DNA of 64,000 nucleotides from Littorina saxatilis (GCF_037325665.1 NC_090245.1:47922769-47986768), one strand, 5' to 3'; positions 22,132 through 35,135 are shown, counted from the stretch's first letter. Notes: generated by a model not told the origin, from the sequence alone. Numbers and translations: made by a program.

Positions 22132-22872
22132 TGTCTGTCTGTGTGTGTGTGTGTGTAGAACGATTCAGACTAAACTACTGGACCGATCTTTATGAAATTT
22201 GACATGAGACTTCCTGGGAATGATATTCCAGGACGTTTTTTTATTTTATATAAACGTCTTTTATGACGTCATATCCGGCTTTTTTGTACAAGTTGAGGCT
22301 GCACTGTCACACCCTCATTTTTCAATCAAATTGATTGAAATTTTGGCCAAGCAATCTTCGACGAAGGCCGGACTTCCGTATTGCATTTCAGTTTGGTGGC
22401 TTAAAAATTAATTAATGACTTTGGTCATTAAAAATCTGAAAATTGTAAAAAAAATAAATAAATTATAAAACGATCCAAATTTACGTTCATCTTATTCTTC
22501 ATCCTTTTCTGATTCCAAAAACATATAAATATGTTATATTTGGATTAAAAACAAGCTCTGAAAATTAAAAATATAAAAATTATGATCAAAATTAAATTTC
22601 CGAAATCGTTTTAAAAACTATTTCATCTTATTCCTTGTCGGTTCCTGATTCCAAAAACATATAGATATGATATGTTTGGATTAAAAACACGCTCAGAAAG
22701 TTAAAACGAAGAGAGGTACAGTAAAGCGTGCTATGAAGCACAGCGCAACCGTTACCGCGCCAAACAGGCTCGTCACTTTCACTGCCTTTTGCACTAGTGG
22801 CGGACTACGTTCAGTTTCATTCTGTGAGTTCCACAGCTTGACTAAATGTAGTAATTTTGCCTTACGCGACTT
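21982..22872. mobile_element. Interspersed TIR-like repeat, copy 2 (about 890 bp)
   Basis: Direct-orientation partner of 15512-16332, with the same order of motifs and the end CTTGACTAAATGTAGTAATT, then TTGCCTTACGCGAC. Its 5' end is slightly decayed (AAGTTTTTACTAAATGTCTT). A longer (GT)n run at 22083-22130 accounts for part of the length difference. Confidence 0.75.
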
Positions 22873-23194
22873 GTTTTTTCTTGTGGCTGTTTGATCAATT
22901 CATAGCAAGCATTGACTGAAATAAACAATTTATATATCCAGCACAACATGCAATTCATTGACTTTTGACCCTAACCTTTTAACACTTCCCAAAATAAATC
23001 TTTGGTGGACATTGCATCGACGCTGTTCATTTTGAATGAACATTTTTCTTGTGTGTTATTAGGGTTGGTTTGGTGAAATAGGATGTGAAATGAATGTATG
23101 TGTGTCATTTGTGATAATGTATTTATCACTGTGTGCTGCTAGTGTTAGCCTTGTGGCGCCCGCTGTATTCCAGCACAGGTCACACAGACACTGA

Positions 23195-23330
23195 AACACG
23201 GCACACGCACGCACACACACACACACACACACACATACACGCACGTTTTGCACGCACGCACGTACGCATGAACACACACTGACACACACATACTCACACA
23301 CCCACACACACACACACACGTTCTGACGTG
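23195..23330. repeat. (AC)n-rich microsatellite
   Basis: Imperfect AC repeats with GCACGCACGCACGTACG interruptions. Confidence 0.9.
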
Positions 23331-23559
23331 TGTACATAAAATGTATAGTTTTGTGTTGGTTTCTTTTATGACTGTGCTTGTTTAAATTCCATCGCATTTC
23401 TTTGCTTGCATAATGTAATGGGATTCCAAGAAATAACTGGTGCCGAGTTCTCCAGATAGGTGACAGTGGGAAATGTGACATAAATCGTGATTGCTAGTTC
23501 TGACTGGTGTCAAAGATGCTGTCACCTCCTAACTTGCTGCAGACCCCTGACTGTACAGC

Positions 23560-23755
23560 CGTGGAATGTGAACACTGCTGCTGTTGACAGCTCAAGAATG
23601 TGAACACTCTTAAGTTGCGGCTGTTGACAGCTCATGGATGTGAACACTGATTTGTGGCTGTTGACAGCTCATAAATGTAAACACTCAAATGTGCGGCTGT
23701 TGACACCTCATGAATGTGAACACTAATTTGCGGATGTTGACAGCTCATGAAGAGG
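23560..23755 (+). repeat. Degenerate tandem repeat of about 43 bp (TGTTGACAGCTCATGAATGTGAACACT)
   Basis: Five units of GCGGCTGTTGACAGCTCATG followed by AATGTGAACACT, with a spacer that varies. Confidence 0.85.
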
Positions 23756-24419
23756 AGTGGAAATAAAGTAATTTCATGAACTGAAAACTTGACAAAATGC
23801 AAAGACACATATGTGACACAACAGGGACAGGTGACAGCATCTTCAGAGATCAAGTCTTGTATGCACATTATGGTCAATGTATCTCAAATGTGATCGTATT
23901 CACTTAGCGCTTTTTTTAACTTTTTTATTGAAGGTTGAAAAAAAAGGAATGTGCCGTTTTGAAACATATCTAGCTAAACTGTCATCAGTACAGGGTTGCT
24001 TTTACATGCACTTTACAAGAGCCCTACTGTCAGAGTATACTGTATGGGTGTAAATCTAGCAGTTCAGCATTCTTACAAATTAGGAAAATGGCCTTACGCG
24101 TTTACAGGGTAAGATGCAGGTATAGTACTAATTCTTGATGTTTAGTTAAAAGAGTTTCTTATGTGTTTCTCCTCTTTTTGACAGTAACACTGAACGAACA
24201 AAAACATGGAGAATGAAAATGAAAACACTTTGATAGCAACTTTCTGCACCAATAGTTTACCAGCATACGTGGGGTTTTACATTTTCAGACTAGTACACAG
24301 TGCCATTTCTCAATCTATCTAAGACAGATGGACAGACAGACACATGTGAATGCACATGGAGACAAAGATAATTATACTCACCGTTGACACAGACACACAG
24401 AGAGTCATAGATACAGACA

Positions 24420-24440
24420 CACATGCACACACGCACGCTT

Positions 24441-24475
<35 letters not shown>

Positions 24476-24500
24476 AAACATCAGAAATATATATATAAAT
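24420..24500. repeat. (AC)n/(AT)n microsatellite
   Basis: ACACACACACACATATATAT runs into a decayed AT tract. Confidence 0.9.
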
Positions 24501-24599
24501 AAAACTAATTGAACGCGTGTTTGACACAGGTGGGACACACAGCGACATATCGTGGCGGCCATGCAAGCTCGCTACAGTTCTGGCGGAGACCCGTGAGGG

Positions 24600-24810
24600 A
24601 GCCAACCAGCCAGCCAGCCATGTGTCCACTCATCTGGTCAGCCGGCCTGTCAGGCATGCAGACATCCATTTCCTGGCTCTACTAGCATATCAGCCATCCG
24701 GCCATCCATCCATTTAGGTAGCCATTCTACCAACCATTCAGTTTTCCATGAATCCATCCAGCCAGTCAGCCAGTCAACCGTACATCCACTCAGCTGTCCA
24801 ACCATTTAAC
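24600..24810 (+). repeat. Degenerate CCAGCCATCCAT-type short tandem repeat
   Basis: AGCCAGCCAGCCA, CATCCGGCCATCCATCC and CCAGCCAGTCAGCCAGTCAA words recur irregularly. Confidence 0.65.
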
Positions 24811-24954
24811 CAGTGACACTGAGAATAAAAATCACTGTTGTTTTGGATGCCATTCAAATGTCCTTGAAATCAGTGAATTACTGTACAAACCCTATGTGAA
24901 TTTTGCTGTACATCTACAGGTCTCACCACTTTTCTGAACTTGGTGATTTTTGTG

Positions 24955-25652
24955 AATGTGGTCTCATGTTTGGCGGTCTCATGTTTCTTGTGAGAGCGGC
25001 CTCGTGTTTCTTCTGAGAGTGGTCTCTTGATTCCGGTAAGAGTGGTCTTATGTTTCTTGTGAGTGGTCTTATGTTTGTGAGAGTGGTCTTATGTTTTTTG
25101 TGAGAGTGATCTTATGTTTCTTGTGAGTGTTCTTATGTTTGTGAGAGTGGTCTTATGTTTTTTGTGAGAGTGATCTTATGTTTCTTGTGAGTGGTCTTAT
25201 GTTTGTGAGAGTGGTCTTATGTTTTTTGTGAAAGTGATCTTATGTTTCTTGTGAGTGGTCTTATGTTTGTGAGAGTGGTCTTATGTTTTTTGTGAGAGTG
25301 ATCTTATGTTTCTTGTAAGAGCGGTCTTATCATTTTCTTGTGAGAGTGGTCTCATGTTTTTGTGTGAGAGTGGTCTCATGTTACTTGTGTGAGTGGTCTT
25401 ATGTTTCTTGCGAGAGTGGTCTTATGTTTCTTGTGAGTGTGATCTTATGTTTCTTGTCAGAGTGATCTTATCATTTTCTTGTGAGAGTGGTCTCATGTTT
25501 TTGTGTGAGAGTGGTCTCATGTTACTTGTGTGAGTGGTCTCATGTTTCTTGTAAGAGCGGTCTCATGTTTTTGTGTGAGAGTGGTCTCATGTTTTTGTGT
25601 GAGAGTGGTCTCATGGTTCTTCTGATATTGGCCTTATGTTTCTTTTGATAGT
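24955..25652 (+). repeat. 20-25 bp minisatellite (GAGTGGTCTTATGTTTCTTGTGA)
   Basis: About 30 units of GTGAGAGTGGTCTTATGTTT, then CTT or TTT, in higher-order blocks; a block near 25060-25130 recurs at about 25130-25310. No ORF. Confidence 0.92.
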
Positions 25653-26204
25653 GGCCAGGCAAATAATGGTCAGTAAACTGTAATGGCGGGGATTCTCAAA
25701 ATGCTGACAAAAAACAGCGTCAACTCTCTTTCGGCATTATTTTTTTTATAACAATGTGTATGTACTGTTTTAGAATTTACAAAATGACATGTGATCTGTT
25801 TTCTACTGGTTATAAACTACATTTACTGTTAAGTTGTTATGTGTTACACTATTGCCTTGTAAGAGATCAGAGGAAATAAATAATTTGTGCTTGTTGACAG
25901 AAAAATTCTAAAGTGCAAATGGGACATGGGTGTCTTAATTACTTGGTTTGTTATTGTTCAGGCAAATGTACAATTTGTCCAGTAATAACACTCTTGTAAG
26001 ATCTGCCAATTTGAGGTTTAGCTAATTGCATTGATTTGCCATGTGTGTGCCATCACTGGTTGAATCTGTGCTACAACTGCAGCATGTACAGCAATTAAGA
26101 GCACAATGAAGAACTTTTGCACCATAATTATGTACATATGTTGATAGTACTGTTATGTGACAATGTTATGTTGAAAATGGCTTTTGTTGTCTCAGTGTTC
26201 TTGT

Positions 26205-26372
26205 GTGTGTATGTGTGTGAGAGAGAGGGTGTGTGTGAGAGAGAGAGAGAGAGAGAGAGCTAGAGAATATGTGTATAGTGTTTGAGAGAGAGAGGGTGTG
26301 TGTGAGAGAGAGAGAGAGAGAGAGAGCTAGAGAATATGTGTATAGTGTTTGAGAGAGAGAGAGAGAGAGTGT
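26205..26372. repeat. (GA)n/(GT)n microsatellite with a duplicated 65-bp block
   Basis: GAGAGCTAGAGAATATGTGT ATAGTGTTTGAGAGAGAG occurs twice, between GA runs. Confidence 0.9.
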
Positions 26373-26495
26373 GTGTGCAAAGTACAGTCCCGTAAACTGA
26401 CTCGGGCTGATAGTGCGTACTGTTACAGTGACTGCAGTGATCTTCCTGTCAGTGGGAATTCCCGTTTCAAATTACATGGCTACACAAGCAGAGTG

Positions 26496-26534
<39 letters not shown>

Positions 26535-26810
26535 GATTGGTATATATAGGGGCCTACACCATAGCGAGAGCCATCCGCAAGCAATTTTTTCCTCCACGAC
26601 TAAACGCGGGGTGTCGGTACATATGCGTTTAGTTTCTCGACTGTCTGGTTTATAAATAATGATTGCAGGTGAAACCGAAACAGAAAGTAGCACTACATGG
26701 TATGGCGTATAACAATAAGGCAAGCGCTGTATAATTATACACTCAACGAAAAGCTCTGTAACAACGAAGTGGTGGCTTTGCTGTATGAGCAGACCGTGCC
26801 ACTAGATAGG

Positions 26811-27066
26811 GAGGCCCACAGAGAAAATCCAAAATGGCGGCCACAGCCGTGATTTTTTTTTACTTTTCTCTGAAGATTTAAAAGGCTAAATAAATATTTT
26901 GAAAACGTCAAACAACTTGCAAGGGTTTCTCCAGTTGTTGTTATTTTGAATGATTGTTGGTATGTGAACGTGCTGTTTTTGGTTCATGAGTAAAACAAGT
27001 CCCGAACTTGCCCCAAAACGCTATCTCCCGCTTCGGACTTAGCCGCAAACGCGGTGTCAAAGAAAC
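26811..27066. repeat. 250-bp TAGGGAGGCCCAC repeat, also the loop of the palindrome
   Basis: It starts TAGGGAGGCCCACAGAGAAA and ends CGCAAACGCGGTG. It is nearly identical to 42172-42423, the unpaired centre of the foldback palindrome. Its first 13 bases match the outer ends of the giant inverted repeat (27084, 55069 inverted). No ORF. Confidence 0.8.
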
Positions 27067-27977
27067 TACCTTTTGTACAGTGTTAGGGAGGCCCACTGAC
27101 AGTGAGCGTGAACAGACCACAGAAGGCCATTTTTAGAGTGCTGTAAACAGCTTCAAAATTAAGCAATGTTCTTATAGTTCAGGTTTGAAATGTAAAAGTA
27201 CTTATAGAATTGCTGTGCAAAGTTTGAAGCCTGTTAGAATTATACATTTGGAGGTATTGGACTGTAAAGTCAGGCAAATATGCGATTGTTTCACAATTGG
27301 GAAGTTATGTACAGGGCGACAAATTAAAAAAAGCAAAAAGAAATGACCTTTTCGGTTTTATTTTATAAAACAGATTGCAGCAACCACAAATGTATCACAG
27401 TTGAACCAATAAATGCAATAAAAAGGGTTTTATAGCCGATTGCAATTTTAGGCTATATTGACGTCATCACACGAAATTTAAGAAACGCGAACAAGCAAAT
27501 CTTCAGTGGTTTTACAGGTAAAGATGTCATACGATATATCAAATTGAAGATCTCTTTGTGTACAATCTAGCTGTCATACTTTTGATGCTGTATAATCAAA
27601 ACTTTACAACTTAAGCTTGAAAATCAATATTTTCAAAAAAAATAAATTTAAAATAAAAACTATAAAATGTATTAATGTTCCGCAATGTCAATCTTTATAA
27701 ACATTTGTAACCTCACATTTTAGCATATTTCCACACATTGAATGATAATAATGTTACTTCCAAACAAGAAAACACTAACTACGGCACAAGTTTGCAGTTA
27801 TGCGTTATATTTTAATCTGCCTGACTGAAAATGTGTGCGTTTCTTCCTTAACCTATATATCCGCGATTATATAGCAAATTATGTGTATGTAAGTGTGTAT
27901 ATATCCATGTATGCAGGTATGTATGTGTGTATGTATGTATGTATGTATGTATGTATGTATCCTTATGTTTTTATGTG

Positions 27978-28068
<91 letters not shown>

Positions 28069-29147
28069 TTCACCAACACACACACAATATCTGTTATCCT
28101 TGTTGTGGTGCAATTAAGGTCAGGTATACAGCATGACAAAATCCCCTGCAATGCAATAATGACACAAACAACAGATTTTCCAAAAAAACTGTCATAGCAA
28201 CACAGAAATTGTCTAATCAATGAAATGTAACAAATACAATTGCATAACAGAACAAAGAAACATTTGAATATAACATCAGGTATTTAGCGCCAAAAAGAAA
28301 CCTAAGTCAGATCATTAGTTATGAGAACCAATTAAGAACATCAAACAACTCGGCGCCATAAAAGTCATTTCAAGTCATCAGTCACACTTTAAATGTCAAA
28401 AATCGTCGGGAAATTAATTCAGCATTATAATAATACCATCAATAAACACACAAGCATGAAGATGAAACAGAACAAACAGAAATTGTAGCACCGAAATGAA
28501 TTCTGCAAACACATCGCGATCAAAGAAGAACACCAGGTGACTTTGTGTATTAAAGCCATCGTTAAACAGACATTACACATTCAATGAGATGTACCTACAG
28601 ATCAGGTAATTCCGTGCTACAAAACCCAGTGCAGATCATAGTCTAAAAGACATCGAGATATTACTAAATTATACAGTACTTCAGCGCCATATAATAATGT
28701 AAGATCATCAGTCACACAAAACCGAGATGTAACAAAAAAAATCGGGTAATTCGATCGATCAGCACCATATGAAAACATTGCAGATCATTAGCCACACAAA
28801 CAAAGAGATGTAACAAAAACATCAGGTAATTCGATCGATCGGCACCATATAAAAACAGTTACACAAGTTCTCACTGAAAGTGAAGAACGAAGCGGTTCCG
28901 CAGGTTGAAATGACACCTTTTTTTTGGAGTAACCCAAGACACACGCTTGGCTTGGAAGCCATATATTGCAGCCACAGAAGCAACAGGTGTGTGTGTGTAT
29001 GTGTGTGTGTATGTGTGTGTATATGTGTGTGTCTGTTCGTCTGTGCGTCTGTCTGTGTGATTCTGATTAAAAGTGAATGTGCATGTCTATGGGTGTTTTT
29101 GTGTAAGTATGTATGTATGTATGTGTGTATGTATGTATGTATATATA

Positions 29148-30021
29148 CAGTCGACTCCGGTTAATCGGCCACTTTTGGGACTGACTGAATTATGGCCGAT
29201 TATCCGAAGTGGCCGATTATCCGAACATCGCATCGGGAAGTTCCTCAGAACAAAAATATTGGATGTTGGAAGTTACTTATGGTAGCGGAAAGCGGAAGTT
29301 TCGTGCATTGGCATACGTGCTCTACATGTCTCCAAAAAATGTGTCCAGTGTCGTCTGCTTCTGTTTGGCACTGGCACGTTTCCTCACTGCAGCACAGACA
29401 ACGTCCAGGCAATGCAGTTCTTCTTCCCCGAAGGCTTTTTCCAGGGCATATTGAACCAATCAACCAATGCCTCGTCCACTTCATCGTCTTTTCCTCCTCT
29501 TTTCCTTTTCTTTGAGACAGATTTAAGCGTCCACCTACAGCTTCACTCCTGAGATGATCCTCGTCGTTAATCCATCGACAAAGGGTTTTTCTTGGGACCC
29601 CTAACTGATTTGCAAGCTGCAATTTTGATGTGTTAGGCGGATATCCTTTCACTTTGTCCAAGAATTCAAGTTTTTCCAAGACGCTGTAATCTTTCCTTTT
29701 CGTCGCCATGGTTTGTGCAAAGAGGCTTTCGGCACAAGCAAGTCAGTGTTTGACTGTCAGTTGTTTCGATCACAGTGTGTAAACTCAGTAAACTCACTGG
29801 CAGACCTTTGTGCTGTCATGTGAGTAATGATCATGGAACCACTCACAAAAACGTGAAAGTGTGAGGTGGCCGTTTAGCCGATGTGCAACGTTTTCGTGGT
29901 GGCCGATTAACCGAACATTTTAACACATGTATAATATGAAGAAAAGATTCGGTCCCAGGGAAAATAGGCCGATTATCCGGAATTGGCCGATTATCCGGAT
30001 GGCCGATTAAACGGAATTGAC

Positions 30022-30023
<2 letters not shown>
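29148..30023 (-). mobile_element. pogo/Tigger-like element, left copy (876 bp), flanked by TA
   Basis: The ends CAGTCGACTCCGGTTAATCG and CGATTAAACGGAATTGACTG are inverted repeats with TA on both outer sides. Further GGCCGATTAACCG/GGCCGATTATCCG motifs lie just inside, as in pogo-type elements. It carries only the N-terminal part of a transposase on the minus strand. Confidence 0.85.
29245..29709 (-). pseudogene. pogo-like transposase N-terminus (DNA-binding part only)
   Basis: The minus-strand frame begins MATKRKDYSVLEKLEFLDKV and has a helix-turn-helix of the pogo/CENP-B N-terminal type (LQLANQLGVPRKTLCRWIND). Compared with the copy at 48231-48554 it shifts frame after about residue 62 (GGRLNLSQRKGKEEE against GGRLSVSKKRKRGGK). 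No DDE catalytic domain is present, so any mobility would depend on a transposase from elsewhere. Confidence 0.75.
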
Positions 30024-30074
<51 letters not shown>

Positions 30075-30204
30075 GTGTGTGTGTGCGTGTGTCCGTGTGT
30101 GTTTGTGTCTGAAATTCAGGATCCAACTGTGTCCATGTGCACGTGTGTCTGTGTTTATGTGTGTGTGTTTGTGTTCGTGTGTGCGTGAGTATGTATGCAT
30201 GTGT

Positions 30205-30390
30205 GTGTGACTTGGAATAATAGGCCGTGAAAAGTAGGATATGCGCCGAAATGGCTGCAATATGCTGGTCGATGTGAATGCGTGATGTATTGTGTAAAAA
30301 AAATTCCATCTCACACGGCATAAATAGAACCCTGCGCCTTGAGTCCGAGTCTGGAGATACGCGCGCGATATAAGACTTCATATAATAATA
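30205..30390 (+). repeat. SINE 3' portion (10885 family)
   Basis: GTGACTTGGAATAATAGGCC to GATATAAGACTTCATATAAT, then (ATA)n. It is 5'-truncated, and its inverted partner at 44583-44775 shows it predates the inverted duplication. Confidence 0.85.
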
Positions 30391-30490
30391 ATAATTAAGT
30401 AGATGTGCAACGCCAAGGCACTGCATACCCCAGCGAAAGACACACCTCTCTCTCTCTGTCTCTCTCTCAAACACACACACACACACACGA

Positions 30491-30522
<32 letters not shown>

Positions 30523-30741
30523 CCCAAGTTACACACGTACACACATACACACTCACTCACACGCACTCACTCACTCTCTCACACACACTTCATACACACA
30601 AAACACATCCCCATACGCACATATAGACAGACGGACATACACACATTTACAAATAAACACACATACACACACACATACACTTACGCACACGCACACCCAC
30701 CCACTCTCTCTCTCTCTCTCTCTCTTATACAAACAGACACA

Positions 30742-30813
<72 letters not shown>

Positions 30814-31678
30814 CATACGCACGCATGTACGCACGCACACACCCACAGACACACAGACACACACACACACACATTGACTCACACAAATCTCATACACACA
30901 AAACACACACTCATACGCACATACACGGTTGGCCTAGTGGTAAGGCGTCCGCCCCGTGATCGGGAGGTCGTGGGTTCGAACCCCGGCCGGTTCATACCTA
31001 AGACTTTAAAATTGGCAATCTAGTGGCTGCTCCGCCTGGCGTCTGGCATTATGGGGTTAGTGCATGCTAGGACTGGTTGGTCCGGTGTCAGAATAATGTG
31101 ACTGGGTGAGACATGAAGCCTGTGCTGCGACTTCTGCCTTGTGTGTGGCGCACGTTAAATGTCAAAGCAGCACCGCCCTGATATGGCCCTTCGTGGTCGG
31201 CTGGGCGTTAAGCAAACAATCAAACAAATACGCACATAGACAGTCGGACACACACACCTTTACAAACAAACACATATACACACTCATACACACACAAACT
31301 CATGCACACACACATTCACACACACACACTCTCTCTCTCTCTCAAACACAGACACAGACACAGACACACACACACACACACACACAAACACACACCCCAA
31401 GTCACACACACACACATACACACACTCACTCACACGCACTCACTCACTCTCTCACAAAAAACTTCATACACACAAAACACACACCCATACGCACATAATT
31501 ATGGACAGACGGACATACCCACCTTTACAAACAAACACACACATACACTTATGCCCACACACTTACACACACACGAGTACAGACTCATGCACGCGTGCGC
31601 ACACACACACACACACACACACAAATACACACACACACACACCACACATATACGAGTACAGACTCATGCACGCGTGCG

Positions 31679-31709
<31 letters not shown>

Positions 31710-32129
31710 ACACATACACACACACACACACAAACAGTAACACGTGCACAAAATGAACACAAACACACACACTGCGCGAGAGAGAAAGACTACAGGGAGG
31801 CATGACGTCATGATGCATTAATTGACGTCAAAGACTTTCGACCGTGACGTATTCTTCTTACGCGAGCTTTATCCATAGACTTGGAAACTACGGAATTTCT
31901 ACCCGTCCAAAGCGGCCTTGGGTGGCGTTTGCTGAAAAAATGGGGGCGACTATTGCACCCACCGTATTTTTGTTAGTATGGTTCCAATTTTTGGTGAACT
32001 TCCATCTCCAACTGTAGCACGTAGCCGGGCACAAAGAATCCTTCTTTATCATGTATTATTCGGTATGCACATTTCTCAAGTCGATTACAGTATAGCGTTC
32101 ACGGGATACCTCCAGCTTCGCTGGGATAA
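30391..32129 (+). repeat. GT-rich composite repeat, copy B
   Basis: Inverted partner of 16408-18892: it starts AATTAAGTAGATGTGCAACG and ends CCTCCAGCTTCGCTGGGATA. The interior is (AC)n/(CT)n with one SINE and a unique 300-bp end (GAGGCATGACGTCATGATGC, then GGTGGCGTTTGCTG). No ORF with coding character. Confidence 0.85.
30926..31232 (+). repeat. tRNA-headed SINE, plus strand
   Basis: The head CGGTTGGCCTAGTGGTAAGG, then GGGTTCGAACCCCGGCCGG, has complete A and B boxes. The tail is GGGCGTTAAGCAAACAATCA. It is the best-preserved member of the family also at 17255 and 18105. Confidence 0.88.
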
Positions 32130-32461
32130 TAGGGAGATTAAGTGTACAGTGCCAGTGGTAGTAGTAGTGGTTAACTTAAGGAAAATCTATGTATCATTAC
32201 GCGTTCCGCTTACGGTGACGAAACCGACAACGACGTCTCGGCGAGTGCGTTTAGTTTCACTTTCGTTAACGTAATGGTAGGGAAGACAACTGATGCATAA
32301 TTCTAAAGAGTACCGTCCCATGTCTTGACTCTTCATTTGGAAAAAGAAGAAAAGTCTTACCCATAGCAGACGACGCAGCAGAGACGATACAAAGAAAACC
32401 AACAACCACAGAACCGGTAAGTGCAATGTTGTTTGTATTGATACATCGTAATGTTTCTTAT

Positions 32462-32827
32462 ATATACCGTAAAGTACCTTGTGAGCGCCCACCCCCCCCC
32501 CCCCCCCCCCCCTGTGCACCAATTCCGACCCAAAGTAGGGGGTGGGCGCTTACTAGGTACTACACCCTATGCACGAGCAGTTTTCATTGAGAAATGTGAT
32601 CTTTGATCACTTCGTAATCATATCTTCTTTCTTTTTCCATCGTCAATTGTTTTTCTTGTTCGTATTGTCATTAGAAGAGCTTGGGGAGACAAATGTCGTC
32701 GCATCCTTTTCTTGTCTGCAGAGGTGCCGCTGTCGGCCGCACTGTGTCTCCGTTTCCCTTGAACAAGGGGTACGTCTTCTGGATATGGGCAGCAGTCTAT
32801 TTTACTTGGCCAAAGACTGTTTTCGGC

Positions 32828-32907
<80 letters not shown>

Positions 32908-32948
32908 TGAGTGAGAGAGAGTAAGAGAGAGAGTGAGAGGAGGGGGAG

Positions 32949-32990
<42 letters not shown>

Positions 32991-33320
32991 CCATTGGCGT
33001 TATTATCCAAATAGTCAAGAGCTGACAGCTTAAATGCAACGGTGTACGATTTGATTCGCGGCATCTTGTAATCATGGACTTAACTTGCAGGCGTTTAGAT
33101 CCAAGGCGTGCAGACACACGTGATAGGGTTTGCAAGAAAGGGAAATCATTCACAAAACTAGCAGATCAAGTGCGGAATTTTTATTTCGCCTGATTTCAAT
33201 GGTGTAAAGTGGGGGGTGGGCGCTTACAAGGTACTATACCCTATGCACGGTTTTGGACTAAAAGTGGGGGGTGGGCGCTTACTCGATACTGGGCGCTTAC
33301 AAGGTACTTTACGGTATATA
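32462..33320 (-). mobile_element. pogo-like TIR element (about 860 bp) with decayed transposase
   Basis: The ends TACCGTAAAGTACCTTGTGA and AAGGTACTTTACGGTA are inverted, next to TATA. GTGGGCGCTTAC/GTAAGCGCCCAC motifs repeat just inside both ends. On the minus strand, MPRIKSYTVAFKLSALDYLD (33064 downward) and an upstream segment near 33150 resemble pogo/CENP-B helix-turn-helix sequence. (AC)n, (CT)n and a 29-base C run interrupt it. Confidence 0.75.
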
Positions 33321-34760
33321 GGCCAAGATAATACGGGAAGCAGCCCGGGGCAATCTGCAAAAGGCCCAGCCTTCCGGCAGTGGTGAAGGCAAGTCTCTCA
33401 TTGACATAGTCTCTGCATATCCAGGCCAAAACTAAAGATAGTTGCAGCAGAGTTCCCACAACAAACAAGCATAAATGAAACATAGAATTAATGGTTGGAC
33501 ATATTTGTACTCCCAACTGTATTTTGTTTGTTTTTTTGTTACTCTGTTGTATGTTATATTTTGATTCAGTAAAAATGTCGATTGCTAAGTTCACTTTTGT
33601 TTTCAAATCTTGTTCAAATTTTGTGTGTGAGTTTGTGTGATTAGAGGTGAATTATTCAAAAAACGCAAGGAAAACAAGGTTGGCATTATCCTCCTACATT
33701 CGGTAATATTAGGCATGTATGAAGTCTGAAGTTCCGCAACATCTACAGTTTCATATATTTTAATTAAGCACAAGGTCACACGGAAAACCCATTCTTTTTT
33801 TTTATGCCAATGGTGACAAGACAACAAGCGACCCTAAACTACCTGTTAGCCGGCCGCACTGCTTGACCTCAGTACCAGAGCGACCGCAAGCAAAGCCCGA
33901 CTTGATATGGTGATCTTTGATTACTTTTCCTTCACTTATCCAAACATTATTCTCTTCCTGAATTTTTATAAGCCAGACTCCATGGCAAACACCTAGCAAT
34001 GACCAGGATCAGAAATACATCTCACCTTATACACTTAAGCCAAGTCTGAGTAGTCTGTTATTCTTCTTATTTGATTGATTGCCTCCCTTTTACCATAAAA
34101 TTCTCCGATTTCCAAATCTGAGATGCATGCATCAGTTTTAGTGTTATGTCTGCAATAAATTTAGTTTCTGTACATTTATCATTAATCATAATTATTCCAA
34201 TAAATTGACTTGCACTAAAGCTAAGTTAGAGAGAGAATTTACTGACAACAATTAAATCAGATCTAGAGTGAGTTGTTTCAACATAAAAACAAGCATTATA
34301 ATTGTACAATCACATAGACATGTATACACACTTTGGACTGAACTCTCACTCTGTAATACAATTTCAAACGTTGAATTTAATTACTATTTCTTCAAGCTTT
34401 GCCATGCAAAGGGCAATATTTTAACAAGTCTCAAATGTATGTTCTGTTACTCAAAATAATCCCTTTAACTTCAAGTACTATTAATTATAAATTATTTATA
34501 ACACCTTATACACACATATATGTAGATAACCAATTCTAACTTCATATGACTATAATTTGATTTTCAATTTGTTTCACTTTCAAAGTCAAATAATCATACA
34601 GCAAATAGTACACAAACTCATTTCAATTCATGGACAGATCCAGTTATTAATATGTGGTTATTTAGGAATGTAATGGCACTAGAAATAAAATAATTAATGA
34701 AGATGTAAGGTCTAGCTCCAGGTGTGTTCAGCCCCAACCAATCCTTTTTTTTTCCTTCGA
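33321..34760. other. Interior of the TIR segment, nothing recognised
   Basis: AT-rich sequence with no supported gene or repeat. Confidence 0.5.
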
Positions 34761-34765
34761 CCCAA

Positions 34766-35135
34766 ACACTTGACTGACTTTTAGGGTTTAACGTCCTCTT
34801 GGACCAACTGGTCTATATTGGGACAGGTATTGGTAATACGCTGAAGATATGGTGTGATACTTTTGATTCGAACAAGCCCGCTGTGGCTGTCTTTTTCGAC
34901 ACACCAGCATTGGGTTTGTCTCGTCAAAGTATCGAAATACGATCATGATAATCAGAGACGAGAGATGATGCATGGTGTCTTCGTGTTTTCCAAGCCCTGA
35001 GACTTTCGATGTGAACGTGGGATCTTTTTCGTGCGCATGTGTGCACACGGGGGTGTTCGGACACTGAAGAGAGTCTGCACAAAGTTTACTCCGAGAAATA
35101 AATCTCTCGCCGAACGTGGGGATCGAACCAAACCA
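34766..35135 (-). repeat. SINE, minus strand, lacking its tRNA head
   Basis: On the minus strand, CGAACACCCCCGTGTGCACA, then AAGTCTCAGGGCTTGGAAAA, and a 3' tail ending GTTAAACCCTAAAAGTCAGT. The same family as 36112-36506. It stops at GGGGATCGAACC, followed by a run of C. Confidence 0.8.

Larger units (their letters stand above)
27086..30390 (+). repeat. Left arm of the giant inverted repeat
   Basis: It contains unique AT-rich sequence (27086-27840), a (GTAT)n/(CT)n/(AC)n microsatellite (27890-28087), unique sequence with repeated ATCAGGTAATTCGATCGATC blocks (28740-28850), a GT run, a pogo-like element (29148-30023), a second GT run and a SINE tail. Every part has its inverted partner in 44583-55067. 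No host gene is seen. Confidence 0.85.

Noticed and set aside
16408-32129. Copies A and B as the two LTRs of one retroelement
   Set aside because: They are inverted, not direct, and no gag, protease or polymerase frame lies between them.
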